NCBI GenBank assembly: GCA_030144965.1
Contig: JAMPUU010000030.1
Location: forward strand, 1 to 42,671
Origin: Nitrospira sp. BO4
GTDB lineage: Bacteria; Nitrospirota; Nitrospiria; Nitrospirales; Nitrospiraceae
Length of the DNA: 42,671 bases
Reading direction: 5' to 3'
In this document: positions 1 through 10,568 of the stretch, in pieces
How the letters are laid out: every line of letters starts with the position of its first letter
Position numbering within the stretch: the stretch's first letter is position 1
Notes under the pieces: generated by a model
Database searches by the model: none
Seen by the model: the letters and a program-made list of their open reading frames with translations, nothing else
What the model was told of the DNA's origin: nothing
Made by a program: the position numbers and the translations under genes

Positions 1-77
1 TCTGGAACAACGCGCCGAAGAGCATCCTGGATCCGTTCCCCAGCCAGGTGGGCCCAGGAGTCAAGACCGTCTACTGA
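1..77 (+). CDS. amoC: Ammonia monooxygenase subunit C, 3' end only
   Basis: The window opens inside a gene. From base 3 the frame reads W-N-N-A-P-K-S-I-L-D-P-F then ..SQVGPGVKTVY and stops with TGA at 75-77. This matches the C-terminus of the complete AmoC at 29997-30803 ([12 protein letters not shown], ..KQVGTKTTY) residue by residue with a 2-residue length difference, so this is a second, divergent amoC copy. AmoC is an integral membrane subunit of ammonia monooxygenase. Only the cytosolic or periplasmic tail is visible, so whether amoA and amoB lie upstream cannot be told. The next gene on the same strand is ftsH, 222 bases on. Confidence 0.85.
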   Translation, partial: WNNAPKSILDPFPSQVGPGVKTVY

Positions 78-299
78 GAGGCTCACGGGACGAGGAACAT
101 CAGTCTAACCTTTAGGCTGTCAGCGGGTGGGTGGTTCTTGCATATGAAGGTTAAGCAGAGCCCCCACCCGGTTGGGTGGAAGATGTCAGTCTTGAGTAGA
201 ACGCTCTGACCGCAAAACACTTTGTTGAACCTCTTGGCAAGAGTATCACGGCGATAAGCTATTCGACGTAACCGGACGAAATCGTGAGAGAGGCTGCCC

Positions 300-2105
<1,806 letters not shown>

Positions 2106-2213
2106 AACCGTGGGGGCCCTACTATCTGGAAGTCGTATTCTTTTAGGCTCAGGTGCGTAGCGTCTCTTTTCCAGATAATGTTGATTCAGACTATGCAGCT
2201 CGCGCAGATTCTG

Positions 2214-2245
2214 AGATTCCTTCGCCTGAAAAGGCGGGGGAATCT
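2214..2245 (+). terminator. Strong GAAA-loop hairpin downstream of ftsH
   Basis: Fourteen pairs (two of them G-U) close a GAAA tetraloop: AGATTCC..CGCCT / AGGCG..GGAATCT. It lies 109 bases after the ftsH stop. The following bases (CTGGTCTTTG) are only weakly U-rich, so it is either a weak terminator, an mRNA 3' stabiliser or part of a small RNA. Confidence 0.45.
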
Positions 2246-2729
2246 CTGGTCTTTGTTACGTCAAAGCATCGGTTCGCTTTTCCGACCGTTATATCATGAC
2301 AGCGAAGGAACGGGGGCCCCGTGCTCTACCAGAGTGGGAACGGGGTGAGTTGCTTTTAACGGTCAAGGGCGTTTCACAATTTGATTCCAAACGGTCACCT
2401 GCAATCAGCACCAATAGCATAGAAGCTCTAGCCGACTGTCTAGAACCGAACCTACGCAGCAGCTTCCACAGTTCCATGAAACGGATAGCCCAGTCCACAA
2501 CGCTATAAAAGACCCCCCATCCTGTTAGAAACAAACTGGCTGAAACCGACTACCCTCAGCTCTTATACGCGCTACCACTGTGGTGAATTTTGTGACAAAA
2601 CCATGCAGGAACGGAAGGCAAGGTACGGGAAAGCATAGAGGCAATAGAGAGCGCTAACCTGTCGTGATTGCGGCTAATATTGGGGAAACCGTTGCAGTAG
2701 CGAGCTTTTTTGAAAACCATCGATTTGAC

Positions 2730-2774
2730 CTTTTAAGGCGAGGGCCCTGGGTTCGAGTCCCAGCCGGCTCACCA
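2730..2774 (+). repeat. 3' half of a tRNA-Lys(UUU)-like gene, copy 1 (putative att remnant)
   Basis: Begins at an anticodon loop (CTTTTAA), continues with the 3' anticodon stem GGCGAG, variable region, a perfect T-arm (CTGGG-TTCGAGT-CCCAG) and acceptor 3' strand CCGGCTC plus ACCA. No matching acceptor 5' strand (GAGCCGG) or D-arm precedes it, so it is not a working tRNA. The same segment recurs at 10884-10928. Homology starting exactly at the anticodon loop is what tyrosine-recombinase integration into a tRNA leaves behind. Confidence 0.75.
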
Positions 2775-2866
2775 CTTTGGACAAAGGACATAACTTTCAA
2801 AACGACCTTTAGGTTGTTTCCGCCTTCCTAGTCGCACTAGGCCATCTACTCTCAAACCTCCTCTGT

Positions 2867-3092
2867 TGTACCCCACTTAAATTGTAGACATTCAGCATAG
2901 TCAGTGGGAGCAGCGAACACAGCGAAACACTTCCTATCTCGTCGCCACAGTGATAATCGGCGGCTCTCAATGACGTCACGAACGAGTGTTCAGTGAAATT
3001 CTTGGGGAATGAGGACTTCAAATGACCTGAATTCTTTGGAGAAATTATCGCGCTCAACACTTACGACCTGTCCAAATCTTAAGTGGGGCACG
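2867..3092. mobile_element. Putative MITE / solo IS-end pair, about 226 bp
   Basis: Left end TGTACCCCACTTAA-ATTGTAGACA (2867-2890). The reverse complement of the right end (3069-3092) reads CGTGCCCCACTTAAGATTTGGACA, so about 18 of 24 positions match in inverted orientation. No transposase fits inside 226 bp and no clear target duplication is seen. The ends resemble those of IS3-family elements as I remember them. A related single end occurs at 7152-7181. Confidence 0.4.
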
Positions 3093-3383
3093 ACGCTCGC
3101 AAACGCCAGCAATGCCGCCTTCCAGCTATAGTCAATGGATCTGACCTCATATACTTCTCACGAGAACAGGCCCGCTCGGCCGTTTCCCCCGTCACGCGCA
3201 AGACCAGCCGTTGTACCTGTGGGGCGTGATCCTGGTTCATGGTGATGATCAGGCCGGCCGCCCGCTCACCCTCGACGATCTGAACGCCCAACATGGAATT
3301 GCAGATGTAACCTCTAGAACTCGGGCAACGACTAAGAAGGTAAGGATGATGAGACGATCATCCCTGAGGCCAAACCGGAGGCG

Positions 3384-3683
3384 ATGGTGGAAGAGAGCCT
3401 GCGACGGGGCATCACGTGGGAGGAGCTCGACGTCCGGGCATGGGAGGACGCGATGGTGACTCATGTCATACATGAAGGAACGCTTCCTGACCTTGAAGTT
3501 CCACTGTTGGACTGTGTGGGCAAGCGATCACCGGTGCTGTGCGATCACCAGCACCCCATGGTGGCAATCGTGGTGAGGCAACGCCCGGAAATCATTTACG
3601 CGGGGTACCCTGAAGCGGGCCTCTTCCATTGTCCGATATGCGACCAGACTCGCCGCGTAACATTCACGCTGTCACCACGATGA
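3384..3683 (+). CDS. Hypothetical protein with C-terminal CxxC
   Basis: A 99-aa product of unknown function. ATG is preceded by GGAGG (3376-3380), and no other start codon lies between it and the upstream in-frame stop at 3333. The N-terminal part is charged and probably helical (MVEESLRRGITWEEL). The C-terminal part contains C-D-H-Q-H and HCPICDQTRR, which could make a small zinc site. First of a run of short genes on this strand within the tRNA-repeat-bounded stretch. Competing frames on both strands make it less certain than its neighbours. Confidence 0.45.
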   Translation: MVEESLRRGITWEELDVRAWEDAMVTHVIHEGTLPDLEVPLLDCVGKRSPVLCDHQHPMVAIVVRQRPEIIYAGYPEAGLFHCPICDQTRRVTFTLSPR

Positions 3684-4104
3684 CCTTTGGAGAGCCTTCG
3701 AAGAAGAGCGGGTTGATGATGGGGCGATGGTATTGGCACCGGCGCTGCCAGGCGCTGAGCCATTCCCGGCCCATCCACCCTTTCCTCTTCCTCATTTCTC
3801 CAATGCATCAAGCTGGACGATCAGTCTGAGGAAGTCAGCCCATAGCCGCACCTGACTGGGGGTTCCCATCCATACAGGCCAAAACCGCACGAGCACCCTG
3901 TGCGGAAAGCAAGTGCCGCAAACAGAGTGACGATGCAGACGCCTGTGTTTCTTCACTCTCTGCGTTGCTGCTGGCGATCGGCCCGTTGGTCTGGCTCTTG
4001 CAAAAACATCGGGCTGGGTTTCGGCGCTGTCGAGACGACTCGGAAGGGCATTCGGTCGCTCCTCGTCAAGAATGGAGTCGCGATCACAACGAACGGAGGC
4101 GTTC
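3684..4104. other. 421-bp gap without a supported gene
   Basis: A long minus-strand frame (3792-4421) and a plus frame (3900-4202) cross here, but both are rich in R, S, T and P, show no motif and look like shadows. I see no repeat or terminator. Confidence 0.35.
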
Positions 4105-4269
4105 GTGGTTCTGCGCTGGTTCATTCTTCTAGGGTCTGTGATGTTGTTCCTCGGGCTCTTGTTGATCATCGTCGTCTGCCTAAATGCGCGGTCCAAGTCT
4201 AAGTCCAACTTCTTCCTAGTTCCTGTCGGCATGGCCTCTATCGGAATGGCACTTGGCCTTTCACTGTAG
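4105..4269 (+). CDS. Small two-helix membrane protein
   Basis: About 54 aa from GTG 4105, which has GGAGGCG (4096-4102 region) just upstream. An in-frame ATG at 4072 would add 11 polar residues but has no ribosome site. Two hydrophobic helices are visible: WFILLGSVMLFLGLLLIIVV and FFLVPVGMASIGMALGLSL, separated by a basic loop (NARSKSKS). Function unknown. It sits in a group of short genes ahead of the UspA gene. Confidence 0.5.
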   Translation: MVLRWFILLGSVMLFLGLLLIIVVCLNARSKSKSNFFLVPVGMASIGMALGLSL

Positions 4270-4483
4270 GTGGTTCGGATGGTTGGCGCAGCTAATGGAG
4301 ATTCCTTCCCTGCTCCACTGGCTGGATCTGCCAGGACGGCGGGGTGTCTCTCATTGGTTTCTCGTAAGGGACATCCCCGCACGACCATGCTTTCACCGGC
4401 CTTTCGCACATTGCCGGACACAGTCCAGTCGAATTCTCAAGCACGAGGCGAGTCCTTTCACAATCAAACCTAAGGAGTACCTC

Positions 4484-4687
4484 ATGGTTTGTACACGATG
4501 CGGTGGGTTTACAGTCCATGATTATTTCTACGGTGCTACAGACTACTTTGCTTGGCAATGTTTGGCTTTCCGCTGCGTGAATTGCGGAGCGATCAGTAAC
4601 ATTCAATCCTTCGATTCAAGTAACCCAAGCGGCACGGGCAGCACGAGCCATTCACGAGCTCGACATGCAAATGTGGCGCGGGGATGA
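4484..4687 (+). CDS. Small zinc-ribbon protein
   Basis: 67 aa. ATG 4484 follows AAGGAG (4472-4477) at good spacing; the same frame is open further upstream but only as a non-coding-looking extension. Two CxxC pairs, C-T-R-C near the N-terminus and C-V-N-C about 28 residues later, form a probable zinc ribbon. Between them is an aromatic segment (DYFYGATDYFAWQC). The C-terminal 25 residues are low-complexity (SSNPSGTGSTSHS). No pathway can be assigned. It is one of two tiny zinc proteins in this stretch (see 6436-6606). Confidence 0.65.
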   Translation: MVCTRCGGFTVHDYFYGATDYFAWQCLAFRCVNCGAISNIQSFDSSNPSGTGSTSHSRARHANVARG

Positions 4688-4771
4688 GCGGACTATTCAT
4701 GATCACGTCTACGTGCACGTAGCCAGGTGTCATTCCCTGTCGCTACGCAGACACGAAAAGGTGGGAGAATC

Positions 4772-5038
4772 ATGGCTACAGAAACGTTCATCGATCGAGT
4801 TCGAACTGTCGTCAAGGGACAGAGCACCGGTTGTGCCATGGAAGAAGTGGTGGCTCTCTGTCCGGACTTGACATGGAATCAGGTGTTCCTCGCCATTGAC
4901 GACTTAAGCCGGAGCGGAGAGATTCGAGTCACATTGGATGCCGACAGGGCCTATAGAATACAGATTCATCGTCCCGCACCAGATACCAGTGCGAAGGATC
5001 TCGATGAATCGACATCGAGGTGTGTGGTGAGATGTTGA
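4772..5038 (+). CDS. Small protein with winged-helix-like fold
   Basis: 88 aa starting MATETFIDRVRTVVKGQ. The start ATG 4772 has GGGAG six bases upstream; earlier in-frame starts (4727) lack one. The pattern helix (MEEVVALCPDLTWNQVFLAIDDLSRSGEI) followed by a beta hairpin (RVTLDADRAYRIQI) is the layout of a winged helix-turn-helix, in which 'TWNQVFLAIDDLSRSGEI' would carry the recognition helix. It overlaps the start of the UspA gene by 7 bases, so the two are probably co-translated. The functional role is inference. Confidence 0.6.
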   Translation: MATETFIDRVRTVVKGQSTGCAMEEVVALCPDLTWNQVFLAIDDLSRSGEIRVTLDADRAYRIQIHRPAPDTSAKDLDESTSRCVVRC

Positions 5039-5568
5039 CTATCGCATCAGCCAAGGCCCTGCCAATGCGACTTCTGGTGGCAGTAGGCGAATCCGAGCGC
5101 GCGTTGCATGCTGTGCGATATGTGGGATCGCTGCTGCAGCGTAGACCGGATGTCATCGTCACGCTCTTTCATGTCCTCAAACCCATGGCACGCGGCCTAT
5201 TGGAGCATGGGGGATCTGAAAATCCTGACATGGAAGCAGAGCTGAGCACCCGTTTGAAGGAAGATCAGGAGACGTGGAAAAAGCAGGAACGAGAAGCACA
5301 ATGCCCGACTCTCGAACGAGCCCATGAACTTTTGATGCGGGCTGGCTTTGACAAGAGTCGAGTCGCCCTAAAGTTTGGACATGAGGACAACATTGCGAAT
5401 GCCATTCTCGATGAAGCGAGAATGGGACAGCACGACACGATTGTCGTGGGCCGCACCGATACGCCTGGAATCACACGCATCTTCAGCAGCGGCATCACTG
5501 ACCATCTACTGCGGGATGCGCGAGGCTTGGTCATCTGGATTATTACCCCCCGCTTGAGACAACTGTGA
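5032..5568 (+). CDS. Universal stress protein, UspA family
   Basis: 178 aa from ATG 5032 (GTG 5020 and ATG 5065, directly before MRLLVAVGESERAL, are alternatives). The Rossmann-like UspA fold is recognisable: first strand LLVAVGESERALHAVRYV, then VIVTLFHVLKP, a long charged helix, NIANAILDEARMGQHDTIVVGRT, and a degenerate nucleotide loop G-R-T-D-T-P-G..SSG..HLLRDA in place of the textbook GxxG-x9-G(S/T). ATP binding is therefore uncertain. It is translationally coupled to the preceding winged-helix-like gene. Role in stress response is by family only. Confidence 0.85.
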   Translation: MLTIASAKALPMRLLVAVGESERALHAVRYVGSLLQRRPDVIVTLFHVLKPMARGLLEHGGSENPDMEAELSTRLKEDQETWKKQEREAQCPTLERAHELLMRAGFDKSRVALKFGHEDNIANAILDEARMGQHDTIVVGRTDTPGITRIFSSGITDHLLRDARGLVIWIITPRLRQL

Positions 5569-5817
5569 GGACGTGAGTTGAGAGTGAAGTCCGGATGTAT
5601 CATTCAGTTTGACTGCGTGGGAATCCTCCGACCCGGATATCGGGATCTATATACAACGCAACATTCAGCATGAAACTAAGAGAGTAACGTGGAGCGATAA
5701 CCCGCATGCCCTTCCTGTGGCTGCAGGATCACTTTTCAGACGTGTGCCGTTCGTAACGGAGCATCAAAAGCTTCTATGAATTCACAATGATTTATCGGTG
5801 ACATTCAGGAGGAAGAT

Positions 5818-6030
5818 ATGGCGAATGACAAAAGAGTAACTGCGCAGGCGGCCGTGGCTAAGTTTGTATCTGCTGCCGGTCCCATCGAGAGACACCTCCT
5901 GGAAGGAAAGCCGCTCACGGACGTGGAGCTTGATTCCATTGCAAACATATCTTTAGGATTTCAAATGGCCATTGAGGTGTGGAAGAGAACCAACGGCCTG
6001 CCCATTAAACTGCGTCGGCGCCCTTCGTGA
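5818..6030 (+). CDS. Small conserved-looking hypothetical protein
   Basis: 70 aa. ATG 5818 is preceded by AGGAGG at ideal distance (5807-5812). The sequence is mostly helical and amphipathic (QAAVAKFVSAAGPIERHLLEG, DVELDSIANISLGFQMAIEVWKR), ends in a basic tail and has no cysteine or membrane segment. No family recognised. A degenerate copy of the tRNA-downstream sequence begins 29 bases after its stop. Confidence 0.6.
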   Translation: MANDKRVTAQAAVAKFVSAAGPIERHLLEGKPLTDVELDSIANISLGFQMAIEVWKRTNGLPIKLRRRPS

Positions 6031-6058
6031 GGGCCAAACAGCGCGACATTTGTCATGG

Positions 6059-6101
6059 CTCGCCGCTTTGGACCAGAGACAGAACTTTCAAACGACCTTC
6101 C
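6059..6101 (+). repeat. Degenerate copy of the sequence downstream of tRNA fragment 1
   Basis: GGCTCGCCGCTTTGGACC..AACTTTCAA-ACGACCTT resembles 2767-2810 (GGCTCACCACTTTGGACA..AACTTTCAAAACGACCTT), about 80 percent over 43 bases, including the acceptor-end GGCTC. Each copy is followed by a small CTAG-based hairpin (2828-2842; around 6117-6146). This suggests an older third junction. Confidence 0.5.
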
Positions 6102-6435
6102 TCCTCAGTCCACCTGCCTAGCCTCCGGCGTCTTGCATTAACTAGGCAACGAACAGGTCTAAGAAGCGAAACAACTCGCAAATCCATTCTCCCTTAAATT
6201 GGCTCTAGCGAACTCTTCATCAGCCTGCCGCAAGATGTGTGACGGTTCGTAACGATGCCGTTGCGACGGTGATTTGCACAACCAACGCATGTCTGTTTTG
6301 AATTGGAGTGACGACCACCGATGTGTTATCACGTTACAACTCACTGTGTGGCGGACGGTCCCCTTCCTGCAGTCATCGCCATATCATGGAAATGACGTTT
6401 CGAGAACTATTACAACCTGTCGTGGAGACGTAACA
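6102..6435. other. 334-bp gap
   Basis: Open frames here lack ribosome sites and recognisable content. Apart from the degenerate repeat just before it and a CTAG-type hairpin near 6117-6146, I see nothing. Confidence 0.35.
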
Positions 6436-6606
6436 ATGCCCAAAGCCCGCAGTGCTGGCCAGTGTTATCGATGCGAAGCCGGAGATCGAGTCAGGATGAC
6501 CTTCATGACGTGCAGCCGCTGCCGCCGGTATTTCTGTAGTGAGCACGGTTCCTCGCAATTGGAACAATGCGAAACATGCCTTGAGGGCGGCGAAGAGATG
6601 GACTAG
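6436..6606 (+). CDS. Small cysteine-rich zinc-finger protein
   Basis: 56 aa starting MPKARSAGQCYRCEAGD. ATG 6436 has GGAGA eight to twelve bases upstream. Cysteines and histidine fall in an order typical of a cross-braced zinc finger: C-Y-R-C, C-S-R-C, C-S-E-H and C-E-T-C, eight possible ligands in 40 residues, enough for two zinc ions (AN1/B-box-like spacing). There is room for nothing else, so it would act by binding a partner. No partner can be named. Confidence 0.65.
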   Translation: MPKARSAGQCYRCEAGDRVRMTFMTCSRCRRYFCSEHGSSQLEQCETCLEGGEEMD

Positions 6607-6781
6607 GGGATTAGCAATCAATCGGCGCCGAATCTTTTTGCGATGAACGCACCGCGGTTGTGTGACAGGCAGGGGAGCTATCGCGGCAAGTTGAGCGCGA
6701 CTCCCTACGATCCCGGCTCCACGAGCAACTCCTATGGCCGGTATGGCTTTCCGTTTTCCCCTGATTTCATCAGCAATCCGC

Positions 6782-7072
6782 ATGTCCAACGCTCACGATG
6801 ATATTGAGGAGAAGGTGAAGCTCATCACAAAGTGCCTAGCACAAATCATCTATGTGATCGAAATCGGGGAATATGGTGAACTCGTGGTCTGCAAGGATGG
6901 CAACAAGGTCTTCGAATTTGGATGCTTTCGTCCTGCCATGGAAGCCATGCGCATTGACCACCTCCAGCCGTTCATGGAAACCAAGGTCATTCCGACGATG
7001 CTTCAGTATCCAGGTCAAATGATCTACTTTGGGACTCATGGGCTCAGCGTCACGAAAAGGCATGTATGCTGA
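6782..7072 (+). CDS. Hypothetical protein
   Basis: 96 aa from ATG 6782 (MSNAHDDIEEKVKLI); an earlier in-frame ATG at 6734 is possible. No clear ribosome site is visible for either. The composition is that of a soluble alpha/beta protein (AQIIYVIEIGEYGELVVCKDGNKVFEFGCFRPAMEAMRI). No motif recognised. Last of the short-gene series before a 739-base gap. Confidence 0.45.
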   Translation: MSNAHDDIEEKVKLITKCLAQIIYVIEIGEYGELVVCKDGNKVFEFGCFRPAMEAMRIDHLQPFMETKVIPTMLQYPGQMIYFGTHGLSVTKRHVC

Positions 7073-7811
7073 TACCCATAGGAAGCGGGTCATTGAGTAA
7101 AGAAGCCGTTGGCACAAGACTGCTTATCGCCTCGCCTCCAATGACGGGATTTGATCTGCTCCCCTGATTTTGGACAGGTCGAATCGTGTGTATGACGACT
7201 CACGCCGCACGAGACTCGGCTGGCGACTGCATGGCCAATGCACTGTGCTGCGCCTGGTGATTGTAGTGTTCGATTCACTGCGGGAGTTGACGCGCGACGG
7301 CGTCCACTGTTTCCAGACTCACCTTAGAGACATGATCCCGCATGAAACTTCCAAAGAATCCCGATGTGGCCGACTGATCAAAACTAGGAAGAAACCCTTC
7401 CTTCAGCGGTAAGCCACTGATTAGTCCTCAGGAAATCCGGGCGGGAGGCCGACAAAGTTCCCAATGTTCAGGCAAAATCGTTTACAAGTGATAGTATTGA
7501 TAGGATACCTAATGTTACACTCCACATCTCTGTACTCGAGAAGTGCTTATGCATCCTCAAGGCCAAAGAGCCCGGTCATCTGACGTGACTGAGGCTTGGG
7601 TGATGACTCCGATCGCGCGCCGGGAACAACCGAGAGATCGGTGTTGCTCCGCGGTGGTTTTCCGTACGATTGTCTCTCCTGATCTCCCCGGGGAGTGCTC
7701 CCGCTCTGTTCATGATATCTGTCCGGAACATGTGGGGCACCTGGCGACCCAGCTCTCGAAGTCCTCGGCGCGGGGCCTCGCCTTCGCTCCTGTCTTGAGG
7801 AGTCTGATCCG
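7073..7811. other. 739-bp gap with one IS-like end
   Basis: No supported gene. Frames at 7170-7412 and 7543-7815 have no motif or ribosome site. A sequence at 7152-7181 (TGATCTGCTCCCCTGATTTTG then GACAGGTC) looks like an IS3-type terminus and shares CGACCTGTCCAAA, in inverted orientation, with 3065-3077. AT-rich DNA at 7470-7520 may hold the promoter of the downstream kinase gene. Confidence 0.4.
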
Positions 7812-10568
7812 ATGAGGGGCAAGCTGAGCCGTCTCAAATTTGTAGGGATCGTCCTGGCTCTGGCCGCCGTCTATGTCGTCGCGGCCAAACTCGGACTGAT
7901 GTTGGCGTTTGTGCACGCCAGCGCCACGGCGGTGTGGCCACCCACAGGGATGACGCTGGCCGCGTTCCTGATCTTCCGTTATCGGGTCTGGCCAGGTATT
8001 TTCCTCGGCGCATTCCTGGCCAACCAACTCACCGCTGGGTCGATCCAGACGTCACTTGGTATCGCAATGGGCAACACGCTTGAAGGACTCATAGGCGCAT
8101 ATCTGATGAACCGATATGCCAATGGTCAGCATGCCTTTTCCTCTGCACCCGGAGTGTTGAAGTTCGCGGCGCTTGCCGGATTGATAAGCACCACCATCAG
8201 TGCCACCTTCGGAGTGAGCAGTCTTGCAGCGGGCGGCTATGCGAGTTGGGCCAACTACCCCTCGATTTGGATGACTTGGTGGCTGGGCGATATCGCAGGG
8301 AACCTCCTCGTGGCTCCCACCCTCGTCCTGTGGTCACAACGTCCACAGGTGCGATGGAATCGTGACCAGGCGTTTGAAGCAGCCGTCTCGATGGTCGTAC
8401 TCCTTAGCATGGGCCTGGCCCTATTCACCAATGTAGTCCAAGGGACCATAAAGAATTATCCGCTCGTGTTTCTGGTCGTCGCGAGCCTTGTCTGGATCGC
8501 CGCCCGCTTCAGTGAGCGTGACACCGTCACCGCGACGTTCCTGCTTTCAGGGATCGCCATATGGGGCACCCTGCAGGGCTCCGGGCCCTTTATCAGGGAG
8601 TCGCCGAATGAGTCCCTCCTGGTCTTGCAATCCTTTCTGTGTCTCATCGGCATCATGAGCTTGGCGCTGGCGGCGAGTATTTCAGAGAGGAAACGGGCCG
8701 AAGCCGCCGTGCGTGACACGCATGACGCATTGGAACAGAAAGTGACAGCACGAACGAGCGACCTCTCCGCGGCAAACCGGGAGCTGGAAAAAGAAGTGGC
8801 CGAGCGTCGGCACACCGAAGCGCGATTGCATGAGCGAACGGATGCGTTACGCGAGAGCGAAGCCCGAGTGACCGCCTATGCGCAGGAGCTGGAGCAGAAA
8901 AACCGCGACCTCGACCGGGCGTTAGTCGAGGCGCAAGCCGCCACACAAGCCAAATCCGCCTTCCTCGCCGTCATGAGCCATGAAATTCGTACGCCCCTGA
9001 ACGCCATCATGGGGTGTAACGGACTCTTGCTCGATACACTCCTGACTCCCGCGCAGCAGGACTACGCCGAGGATGTGCAGCGGTCTAGCGAAGCCCTGCT
9101 CGACATCATCAACGACATTCTTGATTTCTCGAAATTCGAGGCGGGTAGATTGACGTTTGAGACGATCGATTTTGACCTCCGGACCACCGTCGAAGAGGCA
9201 CTGGATCTCTTTGCCAAACCGGCACAGCGCAAGGGCCTTGAATTGGGTTGTCTCCTGCATGCGGAAGTGCCCACGGCATTACGGGGGGACCCCGGCCGAT
9301 TGCATCAAATCCTTATCAATCTTATTGGCAATGCGGTCAAGTTCACCCAACAGGGCGAAGTGATGATGCATGTGACACGGAGCACGGCGACCGCCGAGCG
9401 CACCCTGATCGAATTTGCCGTGGTCGACACGGGGATCGGCATTGCCCCCGAGGTACAGGAGCGTCTGTTCAAACCGTTTACCCAGGCGGACACCTCGACC
9501 ACGCGCCAGTTTGGCGGCACCGGACTGGGCCTTGCCATTTGCAAACAGCTCGTGGAACAGATGGGCGGGCAGATCGGCATAGAGAGTACGCTCGGTCAAG
9601 GAAGCACGTTCCGGTTTACGGTGTGGCTGACCCACCAGCAGACGCGCGCGACAGCATTGCCAAAAGGGTCTCTCGCGGGCCGGCGAGTCTGCATTGTGGA
9701 TGACAATGCCACCAACCGACGTATCCTGGAACAATATGCGTTTCAGTGGGGTCTCCAAAGCGCCACCGCCTCGGATGGATATGAAGCCCTCACTCTGCTG
9801 AAAGGAGCGGCGGCCCGAGGCGAACCCTTTGATGTGGCGATCCTCGATTTGCAGATGCCACGCATGAACGGACTGGAGTTGGCGCAGAAAATCAAATCTG
9901 ATCCCCAGCTGACGGCTATCCCCCTGGTCTTACTGACCTCAATGGGAATGCGGGGGCAGGCTGAAGAAGCGAAACAGGTCGGGATTGCCGCCTACCTAAC
10001 CAAGCCCGTCCATCGCACGGACTTATACGACTGTCTGACTATGATTGTGGACAGGCCGGCCCAGGCATCCCCTGACGTACTGGAGGTGGGGGCCGCGAGT
10101 CGCCCCCGCGATGTGTTGGTGACCCGTCATGTCATTAAGGAAGCCGCCAAGGCGGCACGCCCCCGTATTCTCGTGGCAGAGGACAATATTGTGAACCAGA
10201 AAATCGCGGTGGTTCTGTTGGAAAAGCTCGGTTACCGGGCCGATGTCGTGGCTAACGGACTCGAAGCCGTCGACGCGGTCGCTCGAATCAGGTATGCCTT
10301 GGTCTTGATGGATTGCCAAATGCCCGAGATGGATGGTTGGGAGGCCACGGCGATGATCCGAAAAGAGGAAGGGGCACGCGGAAGCCACCGGCTTCCCATC
10401 ATCGCGATCACCGCGAACGCCATGCCTGGGGACCGTGAAAAGTGTCGGAAAGCAGGCATGGACGATTATCTCGCTAAGCCGGTGACGCTCGACGAGATTC
10501 GAGTCCTCTTGGCCCGATGGATTCCGGGCCATTCCGCATCGGCTGTACAAAAGGAGTCTGTGTCGTAG
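7812..10568 (+). CDS. MASE1 hybrid sensor histidine kinase with two receiver domains
   Basis: 918 aa. The N-terminal 290 residues are eight or so hydrophobic helices with the MASE1 hallmark P-P-T-G near residue 45 ([12 protein letters not shown]), an integral membrane sensor domain. Then come a coiled coil (about 295-375), HisKA with phospho-acceptor H390 in [10 protein letters not shown], HATPase_c (N box [29 protein letters not shown]), a first receiver with D679 (LDLQMP) and a second with D834 (MDCQMP). This is a BarA/TorS-like multi-step phosphorelay, but no Hpt domain is seen in this protein, so an external Hpt partner is expected. ATG 7812 follows GAGG-type bases. The ligand is unknown. 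Confidence 0.93.
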   Translation: MRGKLSRLKFVGIVLALAAVYVVAAKLGLMLAFVHASATAVWPPTGMTLAAFLIFRYRVWPGIFLGAFLANQLTAGSIQTSLGIAMGNTLEGLIGAYLMNRYANGQHAFSSAPGVLKFAALAGLISTTISATFGVSSLAAGGYASWANYPSIWMTWWLGDIAGNLLVAPTLVLWSQRPQVRWNRDQAFEAAVSMVVLLSMGLALFTNVVQGTIKNYPLVFLVVASLVWIAARFSERDTVTATFLLSGIAIWGTLQGSGPFIRESPNESLLVLQSFLCLIGIMSLALAASISERKRAEAAVRDTHDALEQKVTARTSDLSAANRELEKEVAERRHTEARLHERTDALRESEARVTAYAQELEQKNRDLDRALVEAQAATQAKSAFLAVMSHEIRTPLNAIMGCNGLLLDTLLTPAQQDYAEDVQRSSEALLDIINDILDFSKFEAGRLTFETIDFDLRTTVEEALDLFAKPAQRKGLELGCLLHAEVPTALRGDPGRLHQILINLIGNAVKFTQQGEVMMHVTRSTATAERTLIEFAVVDTGIGIAPEVQERLFKPFTQADTSTTRQFGGTGLGLAICKQLVEQMGGQIGIESTLGQGSTFRFTVWLTHQQTRATALPKGSLAGRRVCIVDDNATNRRILEQYAFQWGLQSATASDGYEALTLLKGAAARGEPFDVAILDLQMPRMNGLELAQKIKSDPQLTAIPLVLLTSMGMRGQAEEAKQVGIAAYLTKPVHRTDLYDCLTMIVDRPAQASPDVLEVGAASRPRDVLVTRHVIKEAAKAARPRILVAEDNIVNQKIAVVLLEKLGYRADVVANGLEAVDAVARIRYALVLMDCQMPEMDGWEATAMIRKEEGARGSHRLPIIAITANAMPGDREKCRKAGMDDYLAKPVTLDEIRVLLARWIPGHSASAVQKESVS

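Larger units (their letters stand above)
2106..3383. other. 1.28-kb non-coding stretch with hairpin, tRNA fragment and IS-derived element
   Basis: No convincing gene. It holds a strong 14-bp hairpin (2214-2245), a tRNA 3'-half (2730-2774) and a 226-bp element with inverted ends (2867-3092). Short open frames at 2296-2508 (+) and 2289-2534 (-) overlap each other, have no ribosome site and no recognised motif. A minus-strand frame 3079-3294 (MLGVQIVEGERAAGL...) has protein-like composition and runs into the right end of the inverted-repeat element, so it may be the remnant of a gene cut by it; this is a weak suspicion only. Confidence 0.5.

Noticed and set aside
2680..2696. Sigma54-like TTGG-N8-TTGCA upstream of tRNA fragment 1
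   Set aside because: Only the core GG/GC bases match and no gene or RNA follows; such matches are common by chance.
2730..2774. Functional tRNA gene
   Set aside because: Only the 3' half is present; no acceptor 5' strand or D-arm can be found upstream.
3792..4421. Minus-strand frame of 209 codons
   Set aside because: Rich in R, S, T and P, no ribosome site, no motif, and overlaps plus-strand genes with better signals.
7543..7815. Plus-strand frame of 90 codons before the MASE1 kinase
   Set aside because: No ribosome site or motif and overlaps the kinase start.
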